The notes under the pieces are model-generated. The model was not told the origin of the DNA. It ran no database searches and worked only from the letters and a program-made list of their open reading frames with translations. The translations under genes were made by a program, and so were the position numbers. A stretch of 64,000 bases of DNA from Petrotoga sp. 9PWA.NaAc.5.4 (GTDB lineage Bacteria; Thermotogota; Thermotogae; Petrotogales; Petrotogaceae): NCBI RefSeq assembly GCF_002895485.1, contig NZ_AZRK01000002.1:1-64000 (forward strand), read 5' to 3'. Below are positions 25,146-34,547 of the stretch, piece by piece (positions within the stretch are counted from its first letter, which is position 1; each line of letters starts with the position of its first letter).

Positions 25146-25208
25146 TAAATTTAAATTCCTCCAAAAAAGATACTATCTTAATTCATATTTTTTCAAAAAT
25201 TAAAAGTG

Positions 25209-25916
25209 TTAAGATTTTTGTGTACTTTTATTTGTCCGAAAAGCTAGATAAAAACCTATGGTAATATATATTATTAGAACTATAAATATACTAAGAAATT
25301 CTGGCTGGCTTAAAAAACTCCATCCTTCTAATAAAGAATTGTCACCAATAACGACAGAAGTATATTTTTCTAAAAGGTATATAGTATAAAAAGATAGAAT
25401 AAAAGCTCCAAATATTACAGAAAGAGAAGAAATTATAACATTATAATTTTTTGCAAAAGCTATTGTTATTATTATACCTATTACTGCAAAAATTATCCAA
25501 GGAATATAAGTAGCTGGAAACGGTAAATTATTTATCCATTCTGCCTGTGAAGAAATGATGAGACTTCCAATAAAATATCCAATTAAACCACCAAGTAAAA
25601 ATCCTCCCAAAGCAATTGCAACTTTTACAAGATAGTAGAATACAAAAGCTAACAGTATGCTAAGGATTAAAAATACGATAAAATTATAATCACCTACGGA
25701 ATTAATAAAATTAGCAAAAAAAGGAAGCTTTAATAAATATGGTATAAAAATAGAATAGGACATATATATCCCTAACAGAAAAATGTTGACTTTTGAAGAA
25801 ATTTTTGGAAATAGCAACAAAAAGATTGAAATTGGTAAAAGAATAAAAATAGAGTTCGTGAGTAAATAATAAAAATTTTCAAATGCTCCATTGATAAAAA
25901 AATCAGGTAATTCCAT
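25209..25916 (-). CDS. Integral membrane protein (DUF4203/TMEM198-like)
   Basis: The 235-residue protein has about seven hydrophobic helices. The middle glycine-rich segment GGFLLGGLIGYFIGSLI and the later FGAFILSFYTIYLL fit my recollection of DUF4203, a membrane family with no assigned role. GAGAGATG overlaps the ATG region. Nothing in the flanking genes suggests a substrate. Confidence 0.6.
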   Translation of the reverse strand: MELPDFFINGAFENFYYLLTNSIFILLPISIFLLLFPKISSKVNIFLLGIYMSYSIFIPYLLKLPFFANFINSVGDYNFIVFLILSILLAFVFYYLVKVAIALGGFLLGGLIGYFIGSLIISSQAEWINNLPFPATYIPWIIFAVIGIIITIAFAKNYNVIISSLSVIFGAFILSFYTIYLLEKYTSVVIGDNSLLEGWSFLSQPEFLSIFIVLIIYITIGFYLAFRTNKSTQKS

Positions 25917-26098
25917 CTCTCCTACTCCTTTTTATTTTTAAAGTATCTGTATCTTGAAAACAAAAATTTTATAGAGTCCTTAGTACAATTTTATTTTACC
26001 ATATAACTAAAAAAACTAAAAATTAATCAATTTATTTATGTTATAATTAAATTTGAATGATCAGCTTTTAAAAAATATAAAAGAAGGGAAGATCTAAG

Positions 26099-26551
26099 TT
26101 GGGGAAATTAAAAATATCCATTGATGAAGAATTTATAAATTCTTTGATGGATAAGATGATAGAGGAAAACACACAAATACAGGGGTTAAAGAATCTAAAT
26201 GTTCAATTAAGAGAAAACGGAATAAAATTTCAAATGGAAGTGCGACTTTTAGGTAGAGAATCTAAGCTCGAATCTCTTATCAAAATTTTAGAAAGACCTC
26301 AAGATTTGGAAGACGGTAAATTGATTCTTGCTTTAAGTGGAGATGAAGGGGTTAGAAAGATATTAGAAGGAGTTTTTTATATACTTTCAGAGTACAGTGA
26401 AGCCATTTATTCAAAAGATTATGAAATTTCTGTGGATTTTAAAAAGATTAAAATAAATCCTATCCTTGATTCATTATTAAGATCTATAAAAATTTCCCAA
26501 TTTATTCTTAAAGATGGAAAATTTGAAATTGATCTCGAACTTAGGAAGTAG
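26099..26551 (+). CDS. Conserved hypothetical protein
   Basis: I do not recognise this 150-residue acidic protein. It starts with TTG behind AGAAGGGAAG. No signal peptide, membrane helix or metal motif is visible. It ends ILKDGKFEIDLELRK, and the next gene's product ends MKLEKGKFKLVLNVE, a similar beta-hairpin-like finish. The two may be diverged tandem copies. It is first in a tight run of four genes ending with gatC and yraN. Confidence 0.7.
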   Translation: MGKLKISIDEEFINSLMDKMIEENTQIQGLKNLNVQLRENGIKFQMEVRLLGRESKLESLIKILERPQDLEDGKLILALSGDEGVRKILEGVFYILSEYSEAIYSKDYEISVDFKKIKINPILDSLLRSIKISQFILKDGKFEIDLELRK

Positions 26552-26555
26552 GTAG

Positions 26556-26951
26556 ATGAAGTTGAAAGAGGCAATTTTTGAAGTAGATCAAGAAATGGCA
26601 ATGGAGTTAATTGCTAAACTTTTGGAAAATAGTAAATTTTCATTTTTAAAGAAAATTTTTACTCATATATCTAAAGTTGTATTTGATGAAAATAAAGTTA
26701 TATTGCAGATATTAATGTTTAATTATTACTTGAAAATAAAATCTTATCCGAAAAATATTGCTGGTCGTTTTGTTTTTGAACATAATTTACCTTCAAGAAT
26801 GTTAAAAAGTGAAGATATTCCGGATTTTATAAAAATAGATGAAAAAGAAATTGAAGTTAATGTTCCGGAAAAGCCTTTGATTAAAATTATGAAAATAAAA
26901 GAAATGAAGTTGGAAAAAGGAAAATTTAAATTAGTTTTAAATGTTGAATGA
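26556..26951 (+). CDS. Conserved hypothetical protein (possible diverged copy of upstream gene)
   Basis: The 131-residue protein is unknown. A short helical N-terminus (QEMAMELIAKLLENSKFSFLKKI) is followed by strand-rich text. The C-terminal GKFKLVLNVE ending resembles the neighbour's. The gene starts four bases after the previous stop and is followed 11 bases later by gatC, so it is co-transcribed. No catalytic motif is visible. Confidence 0.7.
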   Translation: MKLKEAIFEVDQEMAMELIAKLLENSKFSFLKKIFTHISKVVFDENKVILQILMFNYYLKIKSYPKNIAGRFVFEHNLPSRMLKSEDIPDFIKIDEKEIEVNVPEKPLIKIMKIKEMKLEKGKFKLVLNVE

Positions 26952-26962
26952 GGTGAGAAAAT

Positions 26963-27253
26963 ATGCAAATAAACGACGAACTTATAAAAAAACTGGAAAA
27001 GTTGTCTAATATTTCATTGAATGAAAAAGAAGAGGAAAGAATAAAAAATGATTTAAATGATTTGCTGAAGTATATGGAAATTCTTAATAATATAAATGTC
27101 GAAGAAGTTGATGAAATGATTTCTCCGATTGAAATTTCTGAGTTTATACTTAGAAAAGACGAAGTTGATAAATTTGAAGATAAAGATCTCATTACAAAAA
27201 ATTTTCCTGAAATTAAGAATGGTTTATTAAGAGTCCCCGGCATACATATATAG
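26963..27253 (+). CDS. gatC: Asp/Glu-tRNA amidotransferase subunit C
   Basis: GatC is the small subunit of the GatCAB amidotransferase, which converts Glu-tRNA(Gln) and Asp-tRNA(Asn) to the amide forms. The 96-residue protein shows LIKKLEKLSNISLNEKEEER near the start and LRKDEV...FPEIKNGLLRVPGI at the end, as usual. Its partners gatA and gatB are not in the window. GAGGTGAG precedes the ATG. Confidence 0.92.
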   Translation: MQINDELIKKLEKLSNISLNEKEEERIKNDLNDLLKYMEILNNINVEEVDEMISPIEISEFILRKDEVDKFEDKDLITKNFPEIKNGLLRVPGIHI

Positions 27254-27276
27254 CAAATAAAAAGATTGTGTTTTTG

Positions 27277-27615
27277 ATGAATCAAAAAGGAGGAAAATAT
27301 GAAGATTTGGCAGCTTCTTATTTGTTAAGCAAAGGTTTTTATATTATAGTTAGAAACTTTTTATGCAAATATGGTGAAATTGATATAATTGCTAAAAAAG
27401 ATGGAATTCTTCATTTTATTGAGGTTAAAGGTGGAATAAATACTTTTGGCGATCCTGCCTATAGAGTAAATGCTAAAAAATTGAATAAGATAATGAAAGT
27501 GGGGAACTTTTTTATTAACACTCATAAAAATATTAACTTTGAAGAAGTTCAAATAGATGTAATCTCAGTAACAAATAGTGGAGAAATCCATTATTATCCA
27601 TCTCAAAGATTATAA
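27277..27615 (+). CDS. UPF0102 (YraN) putative nuclease
   Basis: The small protein has the restriction-endonuclease-like fold. Its active site is GEIDIIAKKDGILHFIEVKGG (Asp, Glu and Lys of the PD-(D/E)xK type), with GDPAYRVNAKKLNKIMKVG following. I prefer ATG 27277 (113 residues); GTG 27268 is also possible. Neither start has a good ribosome site, and an AAGGAGG lies inside the first codons. It closes the gatC run and stops six bases before a tRNA on the other strand. Confidence 0.85.
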   Translation: MNQKGGKYEDLAASYLLSKGFYIIVRNFLCKYGEIDIIAKKDGILHFIEVKGGINTFGDPAYRVNAKKLNKIMKVGNFFINTHKNINFEEVQIDVISVTNSGEIHYYPSQRL

Positions 27616-27620
27616 AAAAG

Positions 27621-27692
27621 TGCCCCTGGAAGGAGTCGAACCTTCATTTGCGGATTAGGAATCCACCGTTCTATCCGTTGAACTACAGGGGC
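27621..27692 (-). tRNA. tRNA-Arg (CCT)
   Basis: GCCCCTG acceptor arm pairs with CAGGGGC. The D-arm is GTTCAACGGATAGAAC, the anticodon loop TTCCTAA holds CCT, and the T-arm is GAAGGTTCGACTCCTTC. CCA is not encoded. It reads AGG codons. Confidence 0.93.
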
Positions 27693-27877
27693 TTTTAAAT
27701 TACAAATTTAATTATAGCAGAATTTTTATTAACTGTCAATTATGAGTGAAAAAGAGACCCTTTTAGCATAATTAGATATATAAGTGGTGCCATATTTTCT
27801 TTTTTTGATACAATGTGTTGAATAGATCAATTTTGAATTTAAAGTGAGAAATAATTTTGCAAAAGGAGGAATTAATT

Positions 27878-28645
27878 TTGAATAATAATGTAATCACATT
27901 ATTTGACAACGGTGAACATAAATTCATTTTTTTGGGCTCTGAAAGAAAAAGTATTGAAAGTATACCTACAAACCAATATTTGATAATTCATAAAGAAGAA
28001 GGCGTGCTGTTAGATCCAGGAGGAGTTCATGTTTTTCCAAGAGTTCTTGCAAGTGTTGTAGAATTTATAGATTTAGGAAAAATCAAACATATTTTCTATA
28101 CTCACCAAGATCCGGACGTATCTTCTGGTATAACTCTTTGGGATACAGTTGTAGATGCAAAATTTTATATATCTAAGTTATGGGAAAGATTTTTACCTCA
28201 CTTTGGTGTTTTCAAAAATGATAAAATAGTGCCGATAGAAGACAAAGGCGGCAAAATAAAGTTCAAAGATGGAGAAGAACTAATAATTATTCCGGCGCAT
28301 TTTCTACATTCAACTGGTAATCTTATTTTATATGATCCATTGTCTAAAATACTTTTTTCTGGAGATATAGGTGTATCTGTATTTCCAAAAAATCAAGAAA
28401 AAATATATGTAGAAAACTTCAATGAACATATAAAATATATAGAAGAATTTCACAAAAGATACATGTCTTCTAATATAGCTTGTAAGAAATTGGCAAGTAT
28501 TATAAAAAAGTATGATATAGATCAAATGGTTCCTCAACATGGAGCTATATACAAAAAACAACAATTCAACGAATTTTTGAAATGGTTTGAGAATATAAAA
28601 TGTGGGATAGATTTAATAGATAGTATATACGGGAATGAAAAATAA
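27878..28645 (+). CDS. Oxygen-binding di-iron protein (ODP; flavodiiron-like beta-lactamase fold)
   Basis: The 256-residue protein has the metallo-beta-lactamase fold of flavodiiron proteins without a flavodoxin domain. Metal-ligand segments are [11 protein letters not shown] (His, Asp, Asp), HFLHSTGN (His), LFSGDIGVS (Asp) and VPQHGAIY (His). ODPs bind O2 or Fe(II) and in Treponema signal to a soluble chemoreceptor. The next gene here is such a receptor, overlapping by one base. TTG 27878 follows AAGGAGG at a good distance; an earlier in-frame TTG would put that site inside the gene. Confidence 0.85.
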   Translation: MNNNVITLFDNGEHKFIFLGSERKSIESIPTNQYLIIHKEEGVLLDPGGVHVFPRVLASVVEFIDLGKIKHIFYTHQDPDVSSGITLWDTVVDAKFYISKLWERFLPHFGVFKNDKIVPIEDKGGKIKFKDGEELIIIPAHFLHSTGNLILYDPLSKILFSGDIGVSVFPKNQEKIYVENFNEHIKYIEEFHKRYMSSNIACKKLASIIKKYDIDQMVPQHGAIYKKQQFNEFLKWFENIKCGIDLIDSIYGNEK

Positions 28646-29493
28646 TGGATGAAATCGAAAAATATAAAGATACTATAAAATTGTTAGCACAAAGTGTTTA
28701 TCATGAGAATCTTTTAATTTCCTTCATAGAAAAGCTTGATGAAGTCTTAGGTGAAAGATTTAAGCAAACAAAAAACATGACAACAGATATAGGAAGTAAT
28801 GTTTTAGAGTTAATTGGAAGCATTAAAGAAACTTCTGATATTATTGATAAAACTGTCAATGAAAGTAATAAAGAAGTTGAAAATATTTCTAATAGAAACA
28901 ATGAAATAATTTCCAAATTTAGTAATATTGGTAATGATTTTAATGAATTGGAAATTAATATTGCTAATTCTTTAAATACTGTTAGTAATGTTTTGGGGAG
29001 TTTTAAAGAAATAGACGACCTTACCGATATAATTAAGAACGTTGCTAAGCAAACAAACATATTATCGATAAATGCCTCAATAGAAGCAGCCAGAGCCGGT
29101 GAAATTGGAAGAGGTTTTGCAGTAGTAGCTGAAGAAATTAAAAAACTTTCAACTGAAACTAACAGTGCTTCAAGTAAAATATCTTCCAAAATATCTAGCA
29201 TAGAGTTGGAAGTTGAAGAAGTTAAAACAATTATTAATAGCTTGAAAAAGATTTTCAGTACTATAACAAAGTCTATAGGATCTGCTCTTGAGGTTTTAGA
29301 TGCTAACTTAGACTTTATGAAAAGGATGGTTAGTGATTTATTAAAAGAAAAAGAAGATTTAATTGAAAGTACTAATAATCTTGAAAAATCAAAAGAAACT
29401 ATCAACGAACTAATAAAAAGTATTAATTCTCTCGAAAAAGTGTTAGAAACAGTTCTTTCTATGCAAATTAAGTTAAAAGACATCAACATTTAA
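28645..29493 (+). CDS. Soluble methyl-accepting chemotaxis protein paired with ODP
   Basis: The 282-residue receptor has no membrane helix or extracytoplasmic domain, so it is cytoplasmic. The coiled-coil hairpin tip is intact: [20 protein letters not shown] followed by [18 protein letters not shown], the CheA/CheW contact. Short helical regions before and after hold possible methylation sites. Translation is coupled to the ODP gene (TAATG). I infer that it transmits the oxygen or iron state of ODP to the flagellar or other CheA pathway. No other che genes are nearby. Confidence 0.88.
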   Translation: MDEIEKYKDTIKLLAQSVYHENLLISFIEKLDEVLGERFKQTKNMTTDIGSNVLELIGSIKETSDIIDKTVNESNKEVENISNRNNEIISKFSNIGNDFNELEINIANSLNTVSNVLGSFKEIDDLTDIIKNVAKQTNILSINASIEAARAGEIGRGFAVVAEEIKKLSTETNSASSKISSKISSIELEVEEVKTIINSLKKIFSTITKSIGSALEVLDANLDFMKRMVSDLLKEKEDLIESTNNLEKSKETINELIKSINSLEKVLETVLSMQIKLKDINI

Positions 29494-29513
29494 ACTGAAA
29501 AGAGGGATCTTTT

Positions 29514-30740
29514 ATGAAAGTTACTGTAATAGGTGGTGGGGCTTCGGGTTTGATGGCTGCAACCATATCTTCATGGAATGGGGCAGAAGTTAGACTCATT
29601 GAAAAAGAAGGTAAACTCGCAAAAAAACTTTTAGCAAGTAGTAATGGAAGAGGGAACTTTTCTAATTTTAATTACGACGAAAGTCATTATTTCAGTAATG
29701 ATATTTCTTTTGTTAGAAAAATTATTCAAAGGTTTGGGATAGTTCAAACTTTAAGTGTTTTTGAAGAATTAGGAGTTATGTCCAAACAAATTGATTCTAA
29801 ACTTTTTCCTTATACAGAAAAGGTGAAGGATATAGTTACTCTTTTTTTATACGAACTAAAAAAGAATAATGTTGAAACTATACTTAATTATGAAATAAAA
29901 AATATCATAAAGGAAACCGATAAGTTTTTATTAAAAAGTATTAACAAAACTTTTGAATCTGACAGAGTTATCGTAGCAACAGGAGGACTTTCTTCTCCGC
30001 AATATGGTTCACATGGAAATATGCTGAATATTCTTGAAAGTTTAGGGCATAGCATCATAAAACCAGTACCGGGTTTAGTTCCATTAAAAATAAAAGAAAA
30101 CTTGTCTAACGAAACATTTGGTGCTAAACTTACAGGCTCAGCAGTTTTAACAGATGAAACTCAACAAGAAATTTCACCCCGCTATTTTGGAGAAGTTCTC
30201 TTTAAAAACAATGCCTTGAGTGGAATTTCTGTATTAGAAATAAGTAATTATGTTCACAATTATTTTGAGGAAAAAAGGCAAATCTTCATAAAAATTGATC
30301 CTTTTTTAAATTTTTCTCTTAAAGAATTGTTAGATATTTTGTTAAAAAAAATGGAAACCAGACCTGAAAAACCGCTAAGATTACTTTTAACGAGTATGAT
30401 AGATGAAAGATTAATCCCATTCTTTTTTCAACGGTTGGGATACGATGATTTAGATATTCCTATAAAGTCTTTGAAGATTAATGATTATGAAACTATCACA
30501 TATCACTTAAAAAATTGGGAATTTGAGATTGTTGGAACCGAAAATTGGGAAAAATCTCAGGTAACTTTAGGTGGTATAAATACAAAAGAAATTAATGCCA
30601 CCACTTTAGAATCCAAGATTGTTCCCGGCATGTATTTTGCCGGTGAAATTATGGATGTAGCAGGAGAAAGCGGTGGCTATAATTTGCAATGGGCTTGGTC
30701 TACCGGTTATATATCAGGAGACAGTGCTTCTATAAGTTGA
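29514..30740 (+). CDS. HI0933/BaiN-family flavoprotein
   Basis: The 408-residue FAD-dependent oxidoreductase of unknown reaction has the N-terminal Rossmann motif VIGGGASGLMAAT, the family segment KLLASSNGRGNFSN, RVIVATGGLSSPQYGS and the C-terminal GEIMDVAGESGGYNLQWAWSTG. These are the standard YhiN/HI0933 marks. It lies 20 bp behind the chemoreceptor, so it is probably co-transcribed with ODP, hinting at a redox role. AGAGGGATC precedes the ATG. Confidence 0.88.
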   Translation: MKVTVIGGGASGLMAATISSWNGAEVRLIEKEGKLAKKLLASSNGRGNFSNFNYDESHYFSNDISFVRKIIQRFGIVQTLSVFEELGVMSKQIDSKLFPYTEKVKDIVTLFLYELKKNNVETILNYEIKNIIKETDKFLLKSINKTFESDRVIVATGGLSSPQYGSHGNMLNILESLGHSIIKPVPGLVPLKIKENLSNETFGAKLTGSAVLTDETQQEISPRYFGEVLFKNNALSGISVLEISNYVHNYFEEKRQIFIKIDPFLNFSLKELLDILLKKMETRPEKPLRLLLTSMIDERLIPFFFQRLGYDDLDIPIKSLKINDYETITYHLKNWEFEIVGTENWEKSQVTLGGINTKEINATTLESKIVPGMYFAGEIMDVAGESGGYNLQWAWSTGYISGDSASIS

Positions 30741-30753
30741 TTTAAAATATCGT

Positions 30754-31845
30754 TTATATTTCTTGAAATAAATAGTTAATTACATCTTTTACGGTAGAAA
30801 TTTTATTTATTTTATATCCGTATTGGCCAGTAAAGACAAATCCTTCGTCTAAATTACCTTTTGCAGCGTTTAAAAGAGCTTGAGCTATACAATAAGGAGC
30901 ATCAAAAACATTACACGTTTTAATACAATGGAAATTACATATAAATGGTTTTCTTATCCCTGCTTCTACTTCTTCTATAAATTTGTTTTTGATAGCTCTT
31001 CCTGGTAAACCAACGGGACTTTCAATAATTACTATATCTTCTTCTTTAGCATTAATTAAAGCTTCTTTAAACTTTATATCTGCATCGCATTCTTTTGTAG
31101 CAATAAATGGTGTGCCTACTTGAATGCCGCTTGCTCCAAGTGAAAACATTTGTCTCACTTTTTCTGGAGTATCTATACCTCCAGCGGCTATTACAGGTAC
31201 TTCTTTACCATAATTTTTCTTTATTTCTTCGGTGAAATCTACTAGTTGAGGAAGTGTTGCCTCTAATTGATATTCTTTTTTATTTAAATTTTCTTTTTTG
31301 TATCCAAGATGTCCCCCGGCTTTTGGTCCTTCCAAAACAAATGCATCCGGAATATATTTGTAGTTATTCCACCATTTTTTAAATATGATTTGAGCTGCTT
31401 TTAGAGATGATACAATTGGAACTAATTTAGTTTTTGAGGTTTCTTCAAGAAAAGAAGGCAAATTTAACGGTAACCCTGCTCCTGAAATGATCAGGTCAAT
31501 TTCTTCTTTTATAGCAGTAGTTACGAGTTCTTTATAATCTGTCAAAACAGTCATTATATTGACACCAATTATGCCTTTAGTTTTTTCCCGAGCTTTTCTA
31601 ATAACTTTCTTTAAACCTTCCATATTAGCTTCTTTAACGTTTTTCACGTGATTATCATCCAATAATCCTATCCCTGCTGTTCCTATTATTCCTATCGCCC
31701 CTTCATTTGCTACTGCTGATGCGAGATTATCCAGTGAAATTCCAACCGACATTCCACCTTGAATAAGAGGTATTTTTGGTATTAATCCGTTTATATTTAA
31801 ACTTTTAATATTATTCACTCTCCTTTTAATCTCTGCACTACTCAC
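30754..31845 (-). CDS. Nitronate monooxygenase/FabK-like flavoprotein
   Basis: This 363-residue FMN TIM-barrel protein has PLIQGGMSVGISLDNLASAV, IGVNIMTVL, ISGAGLPLNLP, AGGHLGYKK, PVIAAGGIDTPEKVRQM and GASGIQVGTPFIATKE. It is related to 2-nitropropane dioxygenases. The extended C-terminal cysteine-containing part (CNFHCIKTCNVFDAPYCI) distinguishes it from the FabK in this window, so I do not call it an enoyl reductase. The start is uncertain: GTG 31845 touches the end of a dispersed repeat, and GTG 31818 has AAGGAGA too close. The repeat insertion may have altered the original 5' region. Confidence 0.8.
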   Translation of the reverse strand: MSSAEIKRRVNNIKSLNINGLIPKIPLIQGGMSVGISLDNLASAVANEGAIGIIGTAGIGLLDDNHVKNVKEANMEGLKKVIRKAREKTKGIIGVNIMTVLTDYKELVTTAIKEEIDLIISGAGLPLNLPSFLEETSKTKLVPIVSSLKAAQIIFKKWWNNYKYIPDAFVLEGPKAGGHLGYKKENLNKKEYQLEATLPQLVDFTEEIKKNYGKEVPVIAAGGIDTPEKVRQMFSLGASGIQVGTPFIATKECDADIKFKEALINAKEEDIVIIESPVGLPGRAIKNKFIEEVEAGIRKPFICNFHCIKTCNVFDAPYCIAQALLNAAKGNLDEGFVFTGQYGYKINKISTVKDVINYLFQEI

Positions 31846-32056
31846 TTTAGAAATTACAAAATCCTTATTATATGTATGTCTTAACGTTGGTTTTTTTACA
31901 AAACATCTCCCCTTCTAATCCTCACTAATTCTTAATTTCTTTAGTTTTTCGATACTTGTACCGAGGGAAGCTCCGCCATTCCTCTTCTACGAAGGGGTAA
32001 ATGTAATAGAAATTCCCCTCAGCTTATTTTCTGAAAATTTTCATTTCTAAAGTCTC
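31843..32056 (-). repeat. Dispersed intergenic repeat with 16-bp flanking duplication
   Basis: The element lies between TAATCTCTGCACTACT (31827-31842) and TAATCTCTACACTACT (32057-32072), 15 of 16 identical. Its ends carry ACTTTAGAAATT and ATTTCTAAAGT. Inside are CCTTATTATATG, a GATACTTGTACCGA hairpin and TCTGAAAATTTTCATTTCT. The element abuts the start of the minus-strand flavoprotein gene. Confidence 0.88.
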
Positions 32057-32219
32057 TAATCTCTACACTACTCTATTATACCACAACAAGGTTTTTTATG
32101 GTATAATATATGTCTGTATTAATAAAATAAAAACTTTAAAAATGAAGACTTTAGAGTAACGGTGTTTTGAATTTATAATGAGTCGAAGGTAATGTTTTGT
32201 AAGTTAAGGAGATTTTATA

Positions 32220-33191
32220 GTGATTGAAAATTCAAAAAAAGAGCAAATTTTTAATAATTCAGAAAGAGAAAAAGCCGCAGTTAAAGCCTCATGGATAGGA
32301 GTATTTATAAATGGTTTATTGGCTTTTTTAAAGTTATTAATAGCTTTCTTTACGGGAAGTATAGCTATTTTGGCTGATGGAATAGATACAGCTACTGATA
32401 TTATGACATCGTTTTTAACTTTGATAGCTTCTAAAATTTCTAGTAAGCCGGCAGATGAAAGCCATCCTTTTGGTCATGAACGTGCTGAAACTATAGTTAC
32501 TAAAGTAATGTCTTTAATAATCATTTATGCTGGTGTCCAAGTTTTAATAGGAGCTATTGAAAGCCTTGTTAAGGGAGAAGCATTTATCGAAAGCCCGTTT
32601 TTGGTTTTTTGGATTTCCTTGATTTCTATCATCACTAAGTTTGCACTGTATAGATATAAGTATGTAATTGGCAATAAAATAAGGAGTTCTTCGTTAGTTG
32701 CTGATGCGTTAAATATGAGAAATGACATCTTAACTTCTTTGTCTGTTTTGATTGGTATATTATGTTATATATTTTTAGACATTAAATGGGTAGATCCAGT
32801 TGTTGCTATAATCGTATCCATTTTTATTTTTAAAGTAGGAATTGAAATGTTTATAGAAACATCTGATGAGTTCATGGGTAGTTCAAGAGAGTTAGGAGAA
32901 ATATATTCTAATATTTTAGAAGTGGTTGAAAAGTTTGAAGATGCACATAATCCTCATAAAATAAGGGTAAGAAAATCTGGATATGTGTATTTTATAGAGA
33001 TGCATATAGAAGTAAATGGTGAAATGACAGTCAAAGAAGCTAATAATTTAGCATATAAAATAGAAAATGAATTGAAAAATATGAATCCATATATAAAAGA
33101 TGTAATAATTCACGTTGAGCCATTGGGAAATGTTGAAGTAGAAGAATTTGGTCTCGATAAAAGTTCTATAAAAAGAATTTTTAACAAATAG
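32220..33191 (+). CDS. Cation diffusion facilitator (metal efflux)
   Basis: The 323-residue CDF transporter would export divalent metal against protons. It has six hydrophobic helices, then a C-terminal ferredoxin-like cytoplasmic domain (HNPHKIRVRKSGYVYFIEMH, HVEPLG). The helix-2 site ADGIDTATD (DxxxD) is intact and HPFGHERAE follows. The helix-5 site reads ALNMRND, with Asn in place of the usual His or Asp of the HxxxD pair, so metal selectivity is uncertain. GTG start with AAGGAGA. It is first in a run with obg and nadD. Confidence 0.88.
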   Translation: MIENSKKEQIFNNSEREKAAVKASWIGVFINGLLAFLKLLIAFFTGSIAILADGIDTATDIMTSFLTLIASKISSKPADESHPFGHERAETIVTKVMSLIIIYAGVQVLIGAIESLVKGEAFIESPFLVFWISLISIITKFALYRYKYVIGNKIRSSSLVADALNMRNDILTSLSVLIGILCYIFLDIKWVDPVVAIIVSIFIFKVGIEMFIETSDEFMGSSRELGEIYSNILEVVEKFEDAHNPHKIRVRKSGYVYFIEMHIEVNGEMTVKEANNLAYKIENELKNMNPYIKDVIIHVEPLGNVEVEEFGLDKSSIKRIFNK

Positions 33192-33206
33192 ATGGAGGTG
33201 TAGTTT

Positions 33207-34532
33207 TTGATTGGAGATTTTTTAGATGAAGCGATTATTAAAGTGCAGGCAGGAAAAGGAGGAGACGGAGCAATAAGTTTTAGAAGAGAAAAGTATGTAG
33301 AAAAAGGTGGGCCTGATGGAGGAGATGGAGGAGATGGAGGCTCTATTATAATAAAATCAACTTTAAATAAAAATACTTTAATAGATTTTAAGTATAAAAA
33401 GATATTCAAAGCTGCAAATGGAGAAAATGGAAAAAACAAAAAGAGATTCGGAAAATCCGGTAAAAATTTAATAATAGAAGTACCAGTTGGTACATGTGTT
33501 TACGATCAAGAAAATAACGCTTTGATTGCAGATATGAAACATCCAGAACAATATGTTGTAGTTGCAGTAGGTGGCAAAGGTGGCCGCGGAAATGCAAAAT
33601 TTGCCACATCTACATTACAAGTTCCACAAATTGCAGAAAAAGGTATAAAAGGTGAATCGAAAACTTTAAAATTAGTTTTGAAAATTGTAGCTGATGTTGG
33701 TTTGATAGGATATCCAAATGTTGGAAAATCTACACTTATATCGAAAATATCTGAAGCAAAGGTAGAAATAGCGGATTATCCTTTCACAACAATAACTCCA
33801 AATCTTGGTGTTGTAAAGCTAAAAGATAACACTTCTTTTGTTGTAGCGGATATACCAGGATTAATAGAAGGCGCACATCTTGGGAAAGGTTTAGGAGACA
33901 AATTTTTGAGACACGTTGAAAGATGTTTGGCAATTGTACATATAATAGATATCTCGGGGTTAGAAAGAGAAGATCCTGTTGAGGATTATTATGCAATAAG
34001 AAAAGAATTGGAAAGTTTTTCTTATGTTCTTTCACAAAAGAAAGAACTAATTGTGGCAAACAAAATGGATACAGTTGAAAAAGAAGAATTAGAAAGGAAA
34101 CTTTCTGACTTTAAAAGTAGAACGGGTAAAGAAATTTTTCCTATTTCTGCTTATACTGGAGAAAATATCAATATTTTTATAGAAAGAGTATGGGATTTAA
34201 TGAAGCAGGAAAAAATTGCTTTACAAAAAAACCTTGAAAGAAAGCTAAAGAAGTTTGAAAAACCCAAGTTAAAAATAACTCCTGTGAAGTTTGAACCTGA
34301 TTCGCATTTTAGAATAAATATTGTAAAATTGGGGGAAGAAGTTTTTGAAGTTGCGGGTGAAAGTGTTGAGAAATTACTTGCAAGATATGATATAAACCAA
34401 AAAGATTCACGATTATTAATTTTAGACACGTTAGAGAAAAATGGATTAACTAAGATACTTATGGAATCAGGTGTAAAAGAAGGAGATACTGTATATATAG
34501 GGGATTTTGCGTTTGAATATATTCCGGATTAA
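33207..34532 (+). CDS. obg: GTPase Obg/CgtA
   Basis: This essential GTPase of 50S assembly and stress control has 441 residues. The N-terminal glycine-rich Obg fold ([20 protein letters not shown], then GGDGGDGG) is followed by the G domain with [32 protein letters not shown] and ISAYTG. The C-terminal OCT domain ends [14 protein letters not shown] start behind GGAGGTG. It follows the CDF gene by 15 bp and precedes nadD. Confidence 0.97.
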   Translation: MIGDFLDEAIIKVQAGKGGDGAISFRREKYVEKGGPDGGDGGDGGSIIIKSTLNKNTLIDFKYKKIFKAANGENGKNKKRFGKSGKNLIIEVPVGTCVYDQENNALIADMKHPEQYVVVAVGGKGGRGNAKFATSTLQVPQIAEKGIKGESKTLKLVLKIVADVGLIGYPNVGKSTLISKISEAKVEIADYPFTTITPNLGVVKLKDNTSFVVADIPGLIEGAHLGKGLGDKFLRHVERCLAIVHIIDISGLEREDPVEDYYAIRKELESFSYVLSQKKELIVANKMDTVEKEELERKLSDFKSRTGKEIFPISAYTGENINIFIERVWDLMKQEKIALQKNLERKLKKFEKPKLKITPVKFEPDSHFRINIVKLGEEVFEVAGESVEKLLARYDINQKDSRLLILDTLEKNGLTKILMESGVKEGDTVYIGDFAFEYIPD

Positions 34533-34547
34533 GTAAGGAGAAATGAT

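Noticed and set aside
28701-29489. Long open frame (262 codons) on the minus strand opposite the chemoreceptor gene
   Set aside because: It has no ribosome site or family similarity. It arises from the codon bias of the coiled-coil gene on the other strand, whose receptor motifs are unmistakable.
30754-31845. The flavoprotein as a second FabK
   Set aside because: It has a longer cysteine-containing C-terminus and lies outside the fab cluster. The better FabK is at 40777-41721.
33290-33350. GGAGATGGAGGAGATGGAGG run as a tandem repeat locus
   Set aside because: It encodes the conserved Gly-Asp-Gly segment of the Obg fold and is expected in every obg gene.
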